DNA of 64,000 nt from assembly GCF_018881775.1 (NCBI RefSeq), contig NZ_JACVPR010000001.1, forward strand, positions 186,001-250,000. The letters run 5' to 3'. This document shows positions 26,827 to 36,024 of this stretch, piece after piece. Source of the stretch: Polynucleobacter sp. MWH-Loch1C5. Its GTDB lineage: Bacteria; Pseudomonadota; Gammaproteobacteria; Burkholderiales; Burkholderiaceae. Numbering within the stretch: position 1 is the first letter of the stretch; every line of letters starts with the position of its first letter. Under the pieces are notes generated by a model, which was not told the DNA's origin, did not search any database, and saw nothing but the letters and a program-made list of their open reading frames with translations. A program made the translations under genes and the position numbers.

Positions 26827-28302
26827 TCAGTTAAACCAGTGCTCACGCGCTTTCATGATCATGCCCTTAGCAGACTCCTCGTTGATACCAGTCATTTCTA
26901 CCAACTCATCAACTGCTAACTCAGCCAAATCATCACGGGTATGCACTTGGTTATCCGCTAATTTAGCGATTAAAGAAGTAGTCATACCATCCAAAGAACG
27001 TAAGTCTTGAGATACCTCTTCAACACGCTCTTCTTTGGCTAATTCCATGGTGAGTAATGAATCACGCGCACGATTACGTAATTCATTGACTGTATCTTCA
27101 TCAAAGGCTTCAATCTGTAACATCTCAGAAAGCGGCACATAAGCAACTTCCTCAAGACTATTAAAGCCCTCTTCAATCAAAATATCAGCCACCTCTTGAT
27201 CAACATCGAGCTTATCCATGAATAGTGCACGCACCTTACCAGCCTCTTCCTCAGTCTTCTGTGCAGATTCTTCTGGTGTCATGATGTTGATATGCCAGTC
27301 AGTCAACTCACTCGCTAAACGAACGTTTTGACCACTGCGACCGATCGCAATCGCTAAATTCTCCTCATCGACCACCACATCCATGGCATGCTTTTCTTCA
27401 TCGACCACGATGGATTGCACTTGCGCTGGCGCTAGAGCACCAATCACAAACTGTGCTGGATCTTCAGACCACAAAACAATGTCCACCGCCTCACCCGCGA
27501 CTTCATTACGTACCGCAGTCACTCGTGTGCCACGCACACCTACACATGTACCGATAGGATCAATGCGCTTATCGTGGGCTACCACCGCAATCTTGGCGCG
27601 AATACCAGGGTCGCGCGCAGCACCTTTAATTTCTAATAAACCTTGCTCGATTTCAGGCACTTCGTTTTCAAATAATTTCATCAAGAAATCAGGCGCGGTT
27701 CTTGATAACTCAATCTGAGGGCCGCGTGCTTCACGGTCTACCTTGACAATAAAACCGCGGACACGATCGCCACTACGCAAATTCTCCTTAGGAATCATTT
27801 GGTCACGACGCAATAAAGCTTCAACACGACCTGATTCAATAATGAGACCATTTTTGTCAGCACGTTTGACAGTGCCTGTCATGATTTTTTCGCCACGCTC
27901 CAAATAATCATTCAAGATCTGTTCACGCTCAGCGTCGCGAATCTTTTGCAAAATCACTTGCTTAGCTGTTTGAGCGCCAATACGGCCAAACGCGACAGAC
28001 TCCACCTGCTCTTCAATGTAGTCGCCAATCTCAATATCTTCAATCTGTTCTTTGGCTTCGAAATGCAGAATCTCTTTGTCTGGCTCTTGCAAACCCGCCT
28101 CATCCGGAACGACTAACCAGCGACGGAAAGTCTCGTACTCGCCACTATTGCGATCAATCGCAACGCGAATATCCACATCTTCCTCATAACGCTTTTTGCT
28201 CGCTGAGGCCAAGGCCATCTCGAGGGCCTCAAAGACCACTTCACGTTCCACATTTTTTTCACGCGCCAGTGCATCAACTAGCATGAGAACTTCACGACTC
28301 AT
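26827..28302 (-). CDS. nusA: Transcription termination/antitermination factor NusA
   Basis: The 491-residue protein shows the NTD ([27 protein letters not shown]), S1 domain ([24 protein letters not shown]), and the two KH domains ([34 protein letters not shown]). It ends with two C-terminal acidic repeats. NusA modulates pausing and termination and can autoregulate its operon. It overlaps rimP by 4 bases. The leader of this operon contains a terminator-like hairpin on which NusA could act. Confidence 0.98.
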   Translation of the reverse strand: MSREVLMLVDALAREKNVEREVVFEALEMALASASKKRYEEDVDIRVAIDRNSGEYETFRRWLVVPDEAGLQEPDKEILHFEAKEQIEDIEIGDYIEEQVESVAFGRIGAQTAKQVILQKIRDAEREQILNDYLERGEKIMTGTVKRADKNGLIIESGRVEALLRRDQMIPKENLRSGDRVRGFIVKVDREARGPQIELSRTAPDFLMKLFENEVPEIEQGLLEIKGAARDPGIRAKIAVVAHDKRIDPIGTCVGVRGTRVTAVRNEVAGEAVDIVLWSEDPAQFVIGALAPAQVQSIVVDEEKHAMDVVVDEENLAIAIGRSGQNVRLASELTDWHINIMTPEESAQKTEEEAGKVRALFMDKLDVDQEVADILIEEGFNSLEEVAYVPLSEMLQIEAFDEDTVNELRNRARDSLLTMELAKEERVEEVSQDLRSLDGMTTSLIAKLADNQVHTRDDLAELAVDELVEMTGINEESAKGMIMKAREHWFN

Positions 28303-28793
28303 GATTTTCTTCCTTTGAAATCAACGACGGGAACTAGCCTAGTTTTATCAACTTCAGCTAGCGTAAATTCAAGCATGGCTTCTTCACCATTCGCGGCCTC
28401 AAATAAGAGACCTAATTTGGCATCCACCGACTCAGGATCCCCTGAAACCAAACCCTGCAAAATACCTGTGTAATTTTTTCGTCCTGCATGAGCAACACGC
28501 AATTTCACATTCGCTTGAAGACCAGCAAAACGAATGTAATCAGCCACAGTCTTCACAGGACGATCGAGTCCAGGAGATGACACTTCTAAACGTTCGTAAT
28601 TAATGTTTTCAATGGGCAAGCTGTAATTCAAATGACGCGTCACCTTTTCACAATCGGTCAAGGTGATGGGCTGTTCATAATTCGTGTTCTCAATGGTGAC
28701 GCGCAGCAAACCCCGGCCTTCGCGCTCGATATCTACGAGTGCGTAACCCAGAGTTGTCACTGCATCAGCAATAAAAACTTGCTCGTTAGCCAT
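28299..28793 (-). CDS. rimP: Ribosome maturation factor RimP
   Basis: The 164-residue protein of the RimP/YlxS family has [18 protein letters not shown], the [10 protein letters not shown] block and a C-terminal SH3-like region ([23 protein letters not shown]). It helps assemble the 30S subunit. It is the first gene of rimP-nusA-infB-rbfA-truB, preceded by a leader of about 110 bases with a strong sigma-70-like promoter. Confidence 0.97.
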   Translation of the reverse strand: MANEQVFIADAVTTLGYALVDIEREGRGLLRVTIENTNYEQPITLTDCEKVTRHLNYSLPIENINYERLEVSSPGLDRPVKTVADYIRFAGLQANVKLRVAHAGRKNYTGILQGLVSGDPESVDAKLGLLFEAANGEEAMLEFTLAEVDKTRLVPVVDFKGRKS

Positions 28794-28817
28794 ACATCAA
28801 TACGTTCTTTAAACACC

Positions 28818-28842
28818 AAAAAAAAGTGGGCATATAGCCCAC
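28818..28842 (-). terminator. Terminator-like hairpin in the rimP leader
   Basis: On the minus strand GTGGGC TATAT GCCCAC (28842-28826) is a 6-bp GC-rich stem with a 5-base loop, followed at once by eight T (28825-28818). It is 24 bases before the rimP ATG and downstream of the predicted promoter. It is therefore either an attenuator of the rimP operon or a late terminator for rluB. Confidence 0.75.
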
Positions 28843-28868
28843 ATTCTTAACATCACTAGAATATGCCC
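28828..28868 (-). other. Candidate antiterminator pairing in the rimP leader
   Basis: In the leader RNA GGGCAUAU (28868-28861) is perfectly complementary to AUAUGCCC (28835-28828), which includes the 3' arm of the terminator hairpin. Forming this 8-bp helix would prevent the terminator stem. The two structures are mutually exclusive, the usual layout of an attenuator. This is inferred from sequence only. Confidence 0.5.
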
Positions 28869-28912
28869 GACTTACGTTCACCGAACTTTGGCCGGATTTA
28901 CTAAACAATTGA

Positions 28913-28940
28913 ATTATATAGGAACTTTGCCTTTCTGCAA
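28913..28940 (-). promoter_or_regulatory. Sigma-70-type promoter of the rimP-nusA-infB operon
   Basis: On the minus strand TTGCAG (28940-28935), a 16-base spacer and a perfect TATAAT (28918-28913) are present between rluB and rimP. Transcription would begin near 28906, giving a leader of about 113 bases that includes the terminator-like hairpin. It is the best -10 match I noticed in the window. Confidence 0.7.
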
Positions 28941-28967
28941 AGCAATAATCCTGATAAAAAACGCTAA

Positions 28968-30599
28968 CTAGTTAAATTTCTTAGGAAATTTTTGACCAGA
29001 ACGCCCTTTGGGGCCGCCTTTAGAGCCCCTCGCACCCCCAGGACCTCCCTTGGAAGGCGACTTTTTACCGTTTTTATTCCCAGAGCTCGATCCTGAACCG
29101 AATGCACTACCGTAGTGCACCCCTTGTTGACTGTCATCGTCATAACGACGTTGGCCACCCTGGCGCCCACCATGATGTGATTTGGTTTTGTTTTGCTGTC
29201 CGTAATTGGCATGCCCCTGACTTAAAGCATCCTTAGAGCCCCAATAGGAGACGGAGGTTTGCATCGGATCAGGCGCAGCATCCATACGGTGCCCTCCTTT
29301 TTGATCTTTGGCACCCTTTTGTCCTGCCTGTGGCACTTTGAGTCCAGCCATCTTCATCAGCTGTACTACTTGCTCGCTTGGCACCTCTTCCCAACGACCC
29401 CGACGTAAGCGTGGAGGCAAAACAAATAAACCATAACGAGTACGAATCAAGCGTGAGACCACGTGGCCTACCGCCTCAAACATACGTCTTACCTCACGAT
29501 TGCGTCCTTCCGTCAAAGCGACGTGATACCAGCGGTTTGCACCTTCTCCACCGCCGCTGACCAAACGTAAAAAACGTGCCTGACCATCATTGAGATTAAT
29601 ACCTGTTTTTAAAAGCTTCTCTTGCTCGCCATCAAGCTCACCCAAGATACGAGCCGCATACTCACGCTCGACCCCGTAACGCGGGTGCATTAAACGATTG
29701 GCTAGTTCGCCTGAGGTTGTAAACAATAAAAGGCCTTCGGTATTAAAGTCCAAACGCCCAACGGCAATCCAACGGCCTTGTTTTGGCTTAGGTAAGCGAT
29801 CAAATACTGTAGGGCGTCCCTCAGGATCGGCCTGACTCACGATTTCACCGGCAGGTTTGTGATAGATCAGAACACGCGGCGGTTTAGTTGGAATCTTGCG
29901 ATGAACCATCTTGCCATTAATACGAACCTGATCCGTCGGACCCACACGTTGTCCGATGTGCGCAGGCATACCATTGACTGATACACGACCTGAAATAATC
30001 AAATCTTCCATATCGCGTCGCGAGCCCATGCCTGCGTCCGCTAGAACTTTATGTAGCTTGACAGTATCTTCATCAAAAGCTTCATCATCTAGGTCATCTA
30101 AATCCGACCAGACTTCATCACGCAAACTCAGAGGTAACTCATCCACACTTGCAAACTGCAAACCTTCAGGCACACCAACATCAGATTCATCATCTTCATC
30201 ATCAGCATTTGTAAGGCCAGTGCTAGGCACTTGAGTCGCTGGATCAATCACTGGTTGAGCGTTCAAATCAAGCGGCGCTGCAGCTTCTGCAAGCTCTGGT
30301 GCATCCAAAACAGTGTCAAACTCACCGGATACCACTTTGGCAAATAGCGCTTGGCTCTCTTCAGCCAAAGCCGCATTTTTTGGCTTGTTGGGTGAACCCT
30401 CCCCTGAGTGACCTGCTGCAGACTCAGCCGTATTCTCGCCCTCGTTTTTTTTCTGGAATTTGCGGTGACGACCTTTGCCCGAGCCACCATAAGGATTGCG
30501 ATGAAAGCGTTTTTTTGTAGCTTGACCGTCTTCTGCAGACCCCCCCGCATCTGAGGGCTGAGCATCCGTTATCGGTTTTTCAAACTGATCAGTACTCAT
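28968..30599 (-). CDS. rluB: 23S rRNA pseudouridine synthase RluB with long disordered tails
   Basis: The 543-residue protein has a core from about residue 180 to 430. An S4 domain ([29 protein letters not shown]) is followed by the RsuA/RluB catalytic block [14 protein letters not shown] with its aspartate, and by [17 protein letters not shown]. RluB modifies U2605 of 23S rRNA. The first 180 residues are low-complexity, acidic and repeat-like. The last 110 are Gly/Lys/Ser/Arg-rich ([16 protein letters not shown]), far longer than in E. coli, a feature known in Burkholderiales. It overlaps scpB by 4 bases, the usual scpB-rluB pairing. Confidence 0.93.
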   Translation of the reverse strand: MSTDQFEKPITDAQPSDAGGSAEDGQATKKRFHRNPYGGSGKGRHRKFQKKNEGENTAESAAGHSGEGSPNKPKNAALAEESQALFAKVVSGEFDTVLDAPELAEAAAPLDLNAQPVIDPATQVPSTGLTNADDEDDESDVGVPEGLQFASVDELPLSLRDEVWSDLDDLDDEAFDEDTVKLHKVLADAGMGSRRDMEDLIISGRVSVNGMPAHIGQRVGPTDQVRINGKMVHRKIPTKPPRVLIYHKPAGEIVSQADPEGRPTVFDRLPKPKQGRWIAVGRLDFNTEGLLLFTTSGELANRLMHPRYGVEREYAARILGELDGEQEKLLKTGINLNDGQARFLRLVSGGGEGANRWYHVALTEGRNREVRRMFEAVGHVVSRLIRTRYGLFVLPPRLRRGRWEEVPSEQVVQLMKMAGLKVPQAGQKGAKDQKGGHRMDAAPDPMQTSVSYWGSKDALSQGHANYGQQNKTKSHHGGRQGGQRRYDDDSQQGVHYGSAFGSGSSSGNKNGKKSPSKGGPGGARGSKGGPKGRSGQKFPKKFN

Positions 30600-31249
30600 G
30601 ATTGAGGTTTCTCGCCAGCCACATCAGCATCGCTAGAGCTTGAGTCGACAGACTCTGTCGCACTCGCTTGTTCAGCTTGCACTTGCTCTTGGTTCTCAAA
30701 ATCAATCACATGCTGCGCTAGACTATCCGCTTGTTCTTGGGCACTTTCGAGCATCGGTAACTCTTGCAAAGATTGCAAGCTGAGATCTTCTAAGAACTGT
30801 TTCGTAGTGGCGTATAAACCTGGACGACCCACTGTGTCTTTGTGACCTACCACCTCGATCCAACCACGATCTTCAAGCTGCTTGACTACATTAGAGCTGA
30901 CAGTCACACCTCGAATTTCTTCAATCTCACCCCGCGTGACGGGTTGACGATAAGCGATGATGGCCAAGGTTTCCATCACAGCGCGCGAATATTTTGGAGG
31001 TTTCTCAGGCGTTAAGCGGTCTAAATACTCACGCATCGCTAAGCGACTTTGAAAACGCCAGCCCGTTGCCAAATGACATAACTCCATGCCCTTCTCAGAC
31101 CAGGCTGCCTGAATATCGGCCAAGGCAGCTTCGATATCAGCCACAGGGACTTCTTCCAAAAATAAACGAGTGAGTTCATTGGCCGACATAGGCTCATTAG
31201 CGCATAAGAGCGCTGTTTCAAGCACCAGCTTGAGCTGTTCTGAATTCAT
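30596..31249 (-). CDS. scpB: Segregation and condensation protein B
   Basis: The 217-residue protein has the two winged-helix domains of ScpB. Signatures are [50 protein letters not shown] and [22 protein letters not shown]. An acidic Ser/Gln-rich tail of about 45 residues follows. ScpB joins ScpA and SMC in chromosome compaction, but no scpA lies next to it here. The 102-base gap to the next gene (31250-31351) is AT-rich and holds a short CCGG...CCGG repeat only. Confidence 0.93.
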   Translation of the reverse strand: MNSEQLKLVLETALLCANEPMSANELTRLFLEEVPVADIEAALADIQAAWSEKGMELCHLATGWRFQSRLAMREYLDRLTPEKPPKYSRAVMETLAIIAYRQPVTRGEIEEIRGVTVSSNVVKQLEDRGWIEVVGHKDTVGRPGLYATTKQFLEDLSLQSLQELPMLESAQEQADSLAQHVIDFENQEQVQAEQASATESVDSSSSDADVAGEKPQS

Positions 31250-31351
31250 AAATGGTCTTAATTGGGGATCTATATATATTTAGGTTAAGAAACCGGTGAT
31301 TCCGGATTATGTTTATTTCTTATTAACCGTCATGGCATTGTAAATCAAACT

Positions 31352-32077
31352 TTACGCAATGCAAAAACCACCACGAATCAGGTCTAGTGGCAAGGTCCAA
31401 GCCCGGTATAAACCCAAAACACCGGTCAAGATCATCAAAGCCGCGACGGCATAACGTAACCCAACCCAATGAGCCCAGCTCGCTAGACGAGCTGTCAAAC
31501 CGGAAATCAATAATAAATTAGGAAGCGTTCCTAGACCAAAGGCGAGCATTAATAAGGCCCCTGAAGCAGCATCGCCTGATAAGAATGCTAAGGGCAAGAC
31601 ACCGTAAATCAAACCACAAGGAACCAAACCCCAGAGCATGCCGGATAGAAAGCGCCCGAAATGACTATGCCTGTCTTGTAACTTGGCTAAGCGCACCCAG
31701 ACTCTGGCCGCTACTTGATTAAGCCAGTGCTCAAAACGAGATAAACGAGCTTGATTCTGACGCAGGATCCTAATACCCTGCAAAATAAATATGAGCGCTG
31801 CAAGGGCAAATAAGCCACGCTGAATGGGGAGAATATCTTGCTGCCAAATCAAAAACCCGAGAGCACCAGACACTGACCCCAAAATCACATAAGTCAAAAT
31901 ACGACCGCCATGCATCCATAACTGTTCGACAAATAGAGATTTTTTTGTTATTTGTCTAAGACGATGAGTTGAAGGACTCTCAATGGATGCGGCAATACCC
32001 CCGCACATCAAGGCGCAATGCCAACCGCTCAATAAACTAGCAAGGAATATCGTTAGAAAAAGACTGCTCGTCACCAT
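31352..32077 (-). CDS. TauE/SafE (DsbD_2/UreH-like) membrane protein near fnr and cco
   Basis: The 241-residue protein has about six membrane segments. It has a conserved metal/thiol-looking motif GWHCALMCGGI near residue 20 and GLVPCGLIYG in the second half. Proteins of this type sit beside ccoI/ccoS or anr/fnr in many Proteobacteria and are thought to take part in copper or thiol handling during cbb3 oxidase maturation. That role is an inference from context. It is divergent from fnr with a 91-base shared gap. Confidence 0.8.
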   Translation of the reverse strand: MVTSSLFLTIFLASLLSGWHCALMCGGIAASIESPSTHRLRQITKKSLFVEQLWMHGGRILTYVILGSVSGALGFLIWQQDILPIQRGLFALAALIFILQGIRILRQNQARLSRFEHWLNQVAARVWVRLAKLQDRHSHFGRFLSGMLWGLVPCGLIYGVLPLAFLSGDAASGALLMLAFGLGTLPNLLLISGLTARLASWAHWVGLRYAVAALMILTGVLGLYRAWTLPLDLIRGGFCIA

Positions 32078-32168
32078 TATTAATTGATTTTCATAACTAG
32101 AAAAGTCATAAGCATGGGGATAGAATACAAGTAATTGCTGTCACATTGATTGATTTAAAACAAAACGC

Positions 32169-32915
32169 ATGAACCACATACCCGTCAGCGCCTCACCTAA
32201 CAAATGCTCAACCTGCGTGCTAGGACAATTCTGTTTGCCGGTAGGCTTGTCTTCTGACGATATACAAAAGGTGGATTCTTTAGTCACAGAACGTGTACGT
32301 CTCAAAAAAGGTGAACCCTTGTATCGCCAAGGTGATGCCCTAACAGCCATTTACGGTATTCGTTTTGGCACTCTAAAAACTGAATACGCTTTGCCCGATG
32401 GTCGCGAACAAATTACTGGTTTTCATTTGCCCGGCGAAATGCTCGGTCTCGATGGTATCGGTGAGAACACCTACCAATCAAATGCTATTGCGCTAGAGGA
32501 TAGTGAAGCCTGTGTAGTTCGTTTTAATGATTTTGAACAACTTGCACGCCAACTCCCTTCTTTGCAAAATCAGTTTCATAAAATTCTCAGCCGCGAACTC
32601 ACACAAGATCAAAGACACTTACTGTCTCTTGGCACACTGAGAGCCGAAGAACGTTTAGCGAGTTTCTTACTCAATCTGTCTGATCGTCTATCGGCTCGAG
32701 GTTATTCACCTCATGAATTTCATTTGCGTATGAGTCGTGAAGAAATCGGCTCTTATTTAGGAATTCAACTAGAAACAGTCAGCCGACTCTTCTCACGCTT
32801 TACTGAGTCAGGACTGATACAAATTAAGCAAAGACATATCAAACTTGTCGATACAGATGGCTTATTGGAGCTAGCAGGAAAGTCCCGAGCGATTCACTGT
32901 ACGCACGTGCAATAA
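32169..32915 (+). CDS. fnr: Oxygen-sensing transcription regulator FNR
   Basis: The 248-residue CRP/FNR protein has the [4Fe-4S] ligands Cys13, Cys16, Cys22 (KCSTCVLGQFCLP) and Cys115 (DSEACVVRF). A cyclic-nucleotide-type barrel and dimer helix follow. The helix-turn-helix IGSYLGIQLETVSRLFSRF carries the E..SR residues that read TTGAT half-sites. It should activate microaerobic genes, and a matching site lies before ccoN. It converges with the cco operon end, separated by a bidirectional terminator. Confidence 0.95.
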   Translation: MNHIPVSASPNKCSTCVLGQFCLPVGLSSDDIQKVDSLVTERVRLKKGEPLYRQGDALTAIYGIRFGTLKTEYALPDGREQITGFHLPGEMLGLDGIGENTYQSNAIALEDSEACVVRFNDFEQLARQLPSLQNQFHKILSRELTQDQRHLLSLGTLRAEERLASFLLNLSDRLSARGYSPHEFHLRMSREEIGSYLGIQLETVSRLFSRFTESGLIQIKQRHIKLVDTDGLLELAGKSRAIHCTHVQ

Positions 32916-32954
32916 GCGCTGAGCACTGCGTGCTGCGTGCTGATGAGGCTCCAA

Positions 32955-32986
32955 TTAAAAACCGCCCGAAGGCGGTTGTTTGTCTT
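32955..32986. terminator. Bidirectional terminator between fnr and the cco operon
   Basis: AACCGCC (32960-32966) and GGCGGTT (32971-32977) form a 7-bp stem with a CGAA loop (TTCG on the minus strand, an extra-stable tetraloop). The minus strand continues with TTTT (32959-32956 region), and the plus strand with GTTTGTCTT. It serves the convergent fnr and ccoH-orf86 ends. Confidence 0.8.
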
Positions 32987-33245
32987 ATAAGAGACCGCCG
33001 TCGGCACGCTCTTCTAAATCAGATAAGCTGCCCGGCAATATATATATGGTCAAAGCACTCGATAGCGCACACAAGAGCCAAAGAACAAAAAAACCTAAGG
33101 TGTAGACCGCCTCCACTGAGGCTGTTACAGGCTCACCAAAAAAAACGAGGTCTTCAGGATGAACCAGAGTAAATAACAAACCTTCTGCCAAGCCGGCAAT
33201 CATGAAAGAGGGCCACAGAATCCAGATCCAAATTCGGGCTTTCAT
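32985..33245 (-). CDS. Conserved small membrane protein at the end of the cco operon
   Basis: This 86-residue protein has two hydrophobic segments (WIWILWPSFMIAGLAEGLLFTLV and VYTLGFFVLWLLCALSSALTIYIL) joined by an acidic loop (HPEDLVFFGEPV). I do not know a function. Similar short proteins accompany cbb3 oxidase genes in Burkholderiales. Its start overlaps the ccoH stop by 4 bases, so it is translated with ccoH and probably serves oxidase assembly or stability. Confidence 0.75.
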   Translation of the reverse strand: MKARIWIWILWPSFMIAGLAEGLLFTLVHPEDLVFFGEPVTASVEAVYTLGFFVLWLLCALSSALTIYILPGSLSDLEERADGGLL

Positions 33246-33430
33246 TTGTTCACCTGCTCTACTTTAAGACCTTGTTTAATCACGCCATCCCGAATCGGCT
33301 GGTCCACATGTTGCGTAAATGCCAACCAGATAGTGACAATGGCACCTAAAAACCCAATTAAAGGCCCACTAATAATGATCCAAGGCCACAACTGTTTCCA
33401 CCAGGGCTTATTCAGTTCTTGCTCAGACAT
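33242..33430 (-). CDS. ccoH: FixH/CcoH-like cbb3 assembly protein, short form
   Basis: The 62-residue single-span protein begins with the FixH pattern (PWWKQLWPWIIISGPLIGFLGAIVTIWLAF), followed by RDGVIKQGLKVEQ, the counterpart of the family's DDYYKxGLxIN motif. Classic FixH proteins have a periplasmic domain of about 100 further residues that is absent here; short versions are common in Betaproteobacteria. It lies between ccoG (26 bases) and the 86-residue protein (overlap). Confidence 0.78.
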   Translation of the reverse strand: MSEQELNKPWWKQLWPWIIISGPLIGFLGAIVTIWLAFTQHVDQPIRDGVIKQGLKVEQVNK

Positions 33431-33456
33431 GATGACTCCTATCTTCCAATATTCAA

Positions 33457-34914
33457 TTAGCGGGGCACTATAAAACTAGATTTCTCAACACGCTCACGCA
33501 TAGCTCCGCTCGCATGAGCACCCACCTCTTCTGCTCTAATTTCAAAGTGAATAGGGTGTGTCCCCTTTTGCACGTCTTCGATACCAACCCTCACCTTAAC
33601 GGGTAATAACAAATTACTAGCTGGGCCCACGCTTAACTGGTTCACCAATTGCCCCTGAGAATCCAATACCTGAATATCAGGCAATCCTTTGGCGACCACT
33701 TTAACCTGCATCACATTTTCAGAGGCATTCATTATTTGAAGACGATAAATGTTTTCTATCTTCGTCCCTTCAATCTCACGAGCTAAAGCACCACGATCTC
33801 TCATTACATCCACGCGTAATGGGTTACGTAAAATCAATGAGGCAACAAATGCCGTCATCAAGACGGTCATGATGCTGATATAGATTAATACTCGCGGTCT
33901 AAAGATGTAATGGCGCGCTTTCTTGTTATCCATCTTTTCTAACATCGCCCGCTCTGAGGTATAACGCACCAAACCGCGCTCATACCCGACCTTATCCATG
34001 ACTTGATTACAAGCATCGATACAAGCACCACAACCAATACACATGTACTGTAAACCGTCACGAATATCGATACCTGTTGGGCAAACCTGCACACAAATAC
34101 TACAGTCCACACAATCCCCTAGCCCCATTTGCTTGTGATCCGCACTCTTTGAACGCGAACCACGAGGCTCACCCCGGGTCTTGTCATAAGTCACTACAAA
34201 AGTATCTTTATCGACCATAACACTCTGAAAACGAGCATAAGGACACATGTACTTACATACTTGTTCGCGCATAAAACCAGCGTTACCCCAAGTGGCAAAC
34301 GCGTAGAACAAAAGCCAAAAGGCTTGCCAGGGGCCCAAAGTCATCTCTAAGACTTCTTTTGCCAGCACTTGAATAGGCGTGAAGTAGCCCACAAACGTAA
34401 AGCCTGTCCAAAGAGCTAAGAGGATCCAAAGACTGTGCTTGGTTAATTTAATACGCCACTTTTTAAAACTCCAAGGCCACTCTTCTCCATCTAGGCGAAT
34501 ACGGGCAAAACGATCCCCCTCGACCTTACGCTCAATCCACATAAAGATTTCTGTATAAACCGTTTGTGGACAGGCATAACCACAAAATAAGCGCCCAGCG
34601 ACTGCAGTAAATAAAAATAATGCCAACGCTGAAAGAATCAGAATAATCGTGAGGTAAATGATGTCCTGGGGCCACAGCACCAAGCCAAAGATATAAAACT
34701 TACGACTAACTAAATCAAATAAAACCGCTTGACGGTCATTCCAACTAATCCATGGCAGACCGTAATAAAGAATTTGCGTGGCCAATATCAAAATCACGCG
34801 CCACTTGGCAAAAACCCCGCTAACGGCGCGGGGGTATATTTTGCGTCTAACTTCGTAGAGTGCCTGCTCAACTACATTACTTGAGCCAGGCTCATTCGAG
34901 ATGGTATCGGACAT
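33457..34914 (-). CDS. ccoG: Cytochrome cbb3 accessory iron-sulphur protein CcoG
   Basis: The 485-residue membrane ferredoxin has several membrane spans. It has a NapH-like cytosolic motif GYACPQTVYTEIFMWIER and two [4Fe-4S] motifs, CVDCSICVQVCPTGID and CIGCGACIDACNQVMDK. A C-terminal Ig-like periplasmic domain follows (RLQIMNASENVMQVKV). CcoG reduces Cu(II) for delivery to the cbb3 binuclear centre. The start overlaps the ccoP stop by one base (TAATG). Confidence 0.95.
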   Translation of the reverse strand: MSDTISNEPGSSNVVEQALYEVRRKIYPRAVSGVFAKWRVILILATQILYYGLPWISWNDRQAVLFDLVSRKFYIFGLVLWPQDIIYLTIILILSALALFLFTAVAGRLFCGYACPQTVYTEIFMWIERKVEGDRFARIRLDGEEWPWSFKKWRIKLTKHSLWILLALWTGFTFVGYFTPIQVLAKEVLEMTLGPWQAFWLLFYAFATWGNAGFMREQVCKYMCPYARFQSVMVDKDTFVVTYDKTRGEPRGSRSKSADHKQMGLGDCVDCSICVQVCPTGIDIRDGLQYMCIGCGACIDACNQVMDKVGYERGLVRYTSERAMLEKMDNKKARHYIFRPRVLIYISIMTVLMTAFVASLILRNPLRVDVMRDRGALAREIEGTKIENIYRLQIMNASENVMQVKVVAKGLPDIQVLDSQGQLVNQLSVGPASNLLLPVKVRVGIEDVQKGTHPIHFEIRAEEVGAHASGAMRERVEKSSFIVPR

Positions 34915-35843
34915 TATTTCTGACTATCAGCACTTACTTTTTGATTGGATAAACCCCAAACATAAGCCGTCAACAAATGAACTTTTTCTGGGGTCAAGAT
35001 TTCTTGGTGCGCTGGCATCATGCCATTACGACCTTTAGCAATCGTTTCAATAATGGATGCTTCCGAACCACCATAAAGCCATACTTTATCGGTCAAATTA
35101 GGTGCACCCATCGCTGGATTGCCTTTGCCATCACCACCATGACAAGCTGCACAATTGGCTTTAAATACTTCGGCACCCCGAGCAGACTTTAATTGATCAG
35201 CTGCTAAGCCAGCCATATTACGTACATAGTTGGCCACATCACTTTGCTCAACTCCTGAGAGATGCGCAAAAGCAGGCATGACTCCAGCACGTCCTTGCAG
35301 AATCGTCGTGCGAATATCCGCAGGCTCACCACCATATAGCCAATCACGGTCGCTCAAATTAGGAAAACCTTTCGAGCCACCTGCATCAGAACCATGACAC
35401 TGTGCACAGTAATTTAAGAAAAGGCGTTGACCCATTTCTTTGGCTTTAGGATCTGCGGCCACCAACTTGACATCCATTTCCATGTACTTGGCATAAATGG
35501 GCTTGAGTTGTTGATTGGCTTGCTGAACAGAAGCCTCATGGGCTCCGGTCGTAGAGTAGCCTAAAGTACCCTGATAATTACCTAAACCTGGATATAAGAC
35601 TAGGTAGGCAATACCAAACACACAAGATAACAAAAACATCCACATCCACCAACGTGGTAATGGATTATTGAGCTCACGTAAATCATCATCCCAAACATGA
35701 CCAGTATCAGCTACTGAACCATCTGGCTTATAGGTCACCTGGGTTTTGCGCTGTGAGAACAATAGCCATAGACACCAGACGATGCCTACTATTGTTACAA
35801 GCGCAATATAAACACCCCAACCGCTATTAAAAAAATCACTCAT
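34914..35843 (-). CDS. ccoP: cbb3 oxidase diheme subunit CcoP
   Basis: The 309-residue protein has two N-terminal membrane segments (YIALVTIVGIVWCLWLLF and WWMWMFLLSCVFGIAYLVLY) that frame the HVWDDDLRELNNPLP block. Two cytochrome c domains follow with heme motifs CAQCH and CAACH. It passes electrons to CcoO. The gene is 2 bases after ccoQ. Confidence 0.96.
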   Translation of the reverse strand: MSDFFNSGWGVYIALVTIVGIVWCLWLLFSQRKTQVTYKPDGSVADTGHVWDDDLRELNNPLPRWWMWMFLLSCVFGIAYLVLYPGLGNYQGTLGYSTTGAHEASVQQANQQLKPIYAKYMEMDVKLVAADPKAKEMGQRLFLNYCAQCHGSDAGGSKGFPNLSDRDWLYGGEPADIRTTILQGRAGVMPAFAHLSGVEQSDVANYVRNMAGLAADQLKSARGAEVFKANCAACHGGDGKGNPAMGAPNLTDKVWLYGGSEASIIETIAKGRNGMMPAHQEILTPEKVHLLTAYVWGLSNQKVSADSQK

Positions 35844-35845
35844 GA

Positions 35846-36007
35846 TTAATCCTTCTTGTATTCGTCAGGAAGCGCAAATGGCAAATTAGCTGATTGCTGA
35901 TTGGCCGACTTGCGACCATCCGACCATGCCCACATGGCAATACCAACAAAAAATAACAACCCCAAGATGGTTGATAGTGCTGACAAATAAGGTGCGATGA
36001 ATTGCAT
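35846..36007 (-). CDS. ccoQ: cbb3 oxidase small subunit CcoQ (FixQ), absent from the ORF track
   Basis: Translating the gap between ccoO and ccoP on the minus strand gives an open frame of 53 residues. It starts MQFIAPYLSALSTILGLLFF, continues VGIAMWAWSDGRKSANQQ and ends in DEYKKD before TAA. One membrane span followed by W-x-W-x-DGRK is the FixQ/CcoQ signature. GGGAG in CAGGGAGAGATTAG upstream gives a good ribosome site. It stabilises the oxidase complex. It was missed because it is under the track's length limit. Confidence 0.92.
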   Translation of the reverse strand: MQFIAPYLSALSTILGLLFFVGIAMWAWSDGRKSANQQSANLPFALPDEYKKD

Positions 36008-36024
36008 CTAATCTCTCCCTGTTA

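Noticed and set aside
31298-31316. CCGG-N5-CCGG near the TauE-like gene end as terminator
   Set aside because: The stem is only 4 bp and the following T-run is interrupted.
32078-32168. FNR-like TTGAT-N4-ATAAC in the fnr/TauE-like gap
   Set aside because: Only 8 of 10 positions match and TTGAT-like words are common in this AT-rich gap; not enough to claim autoregulation.
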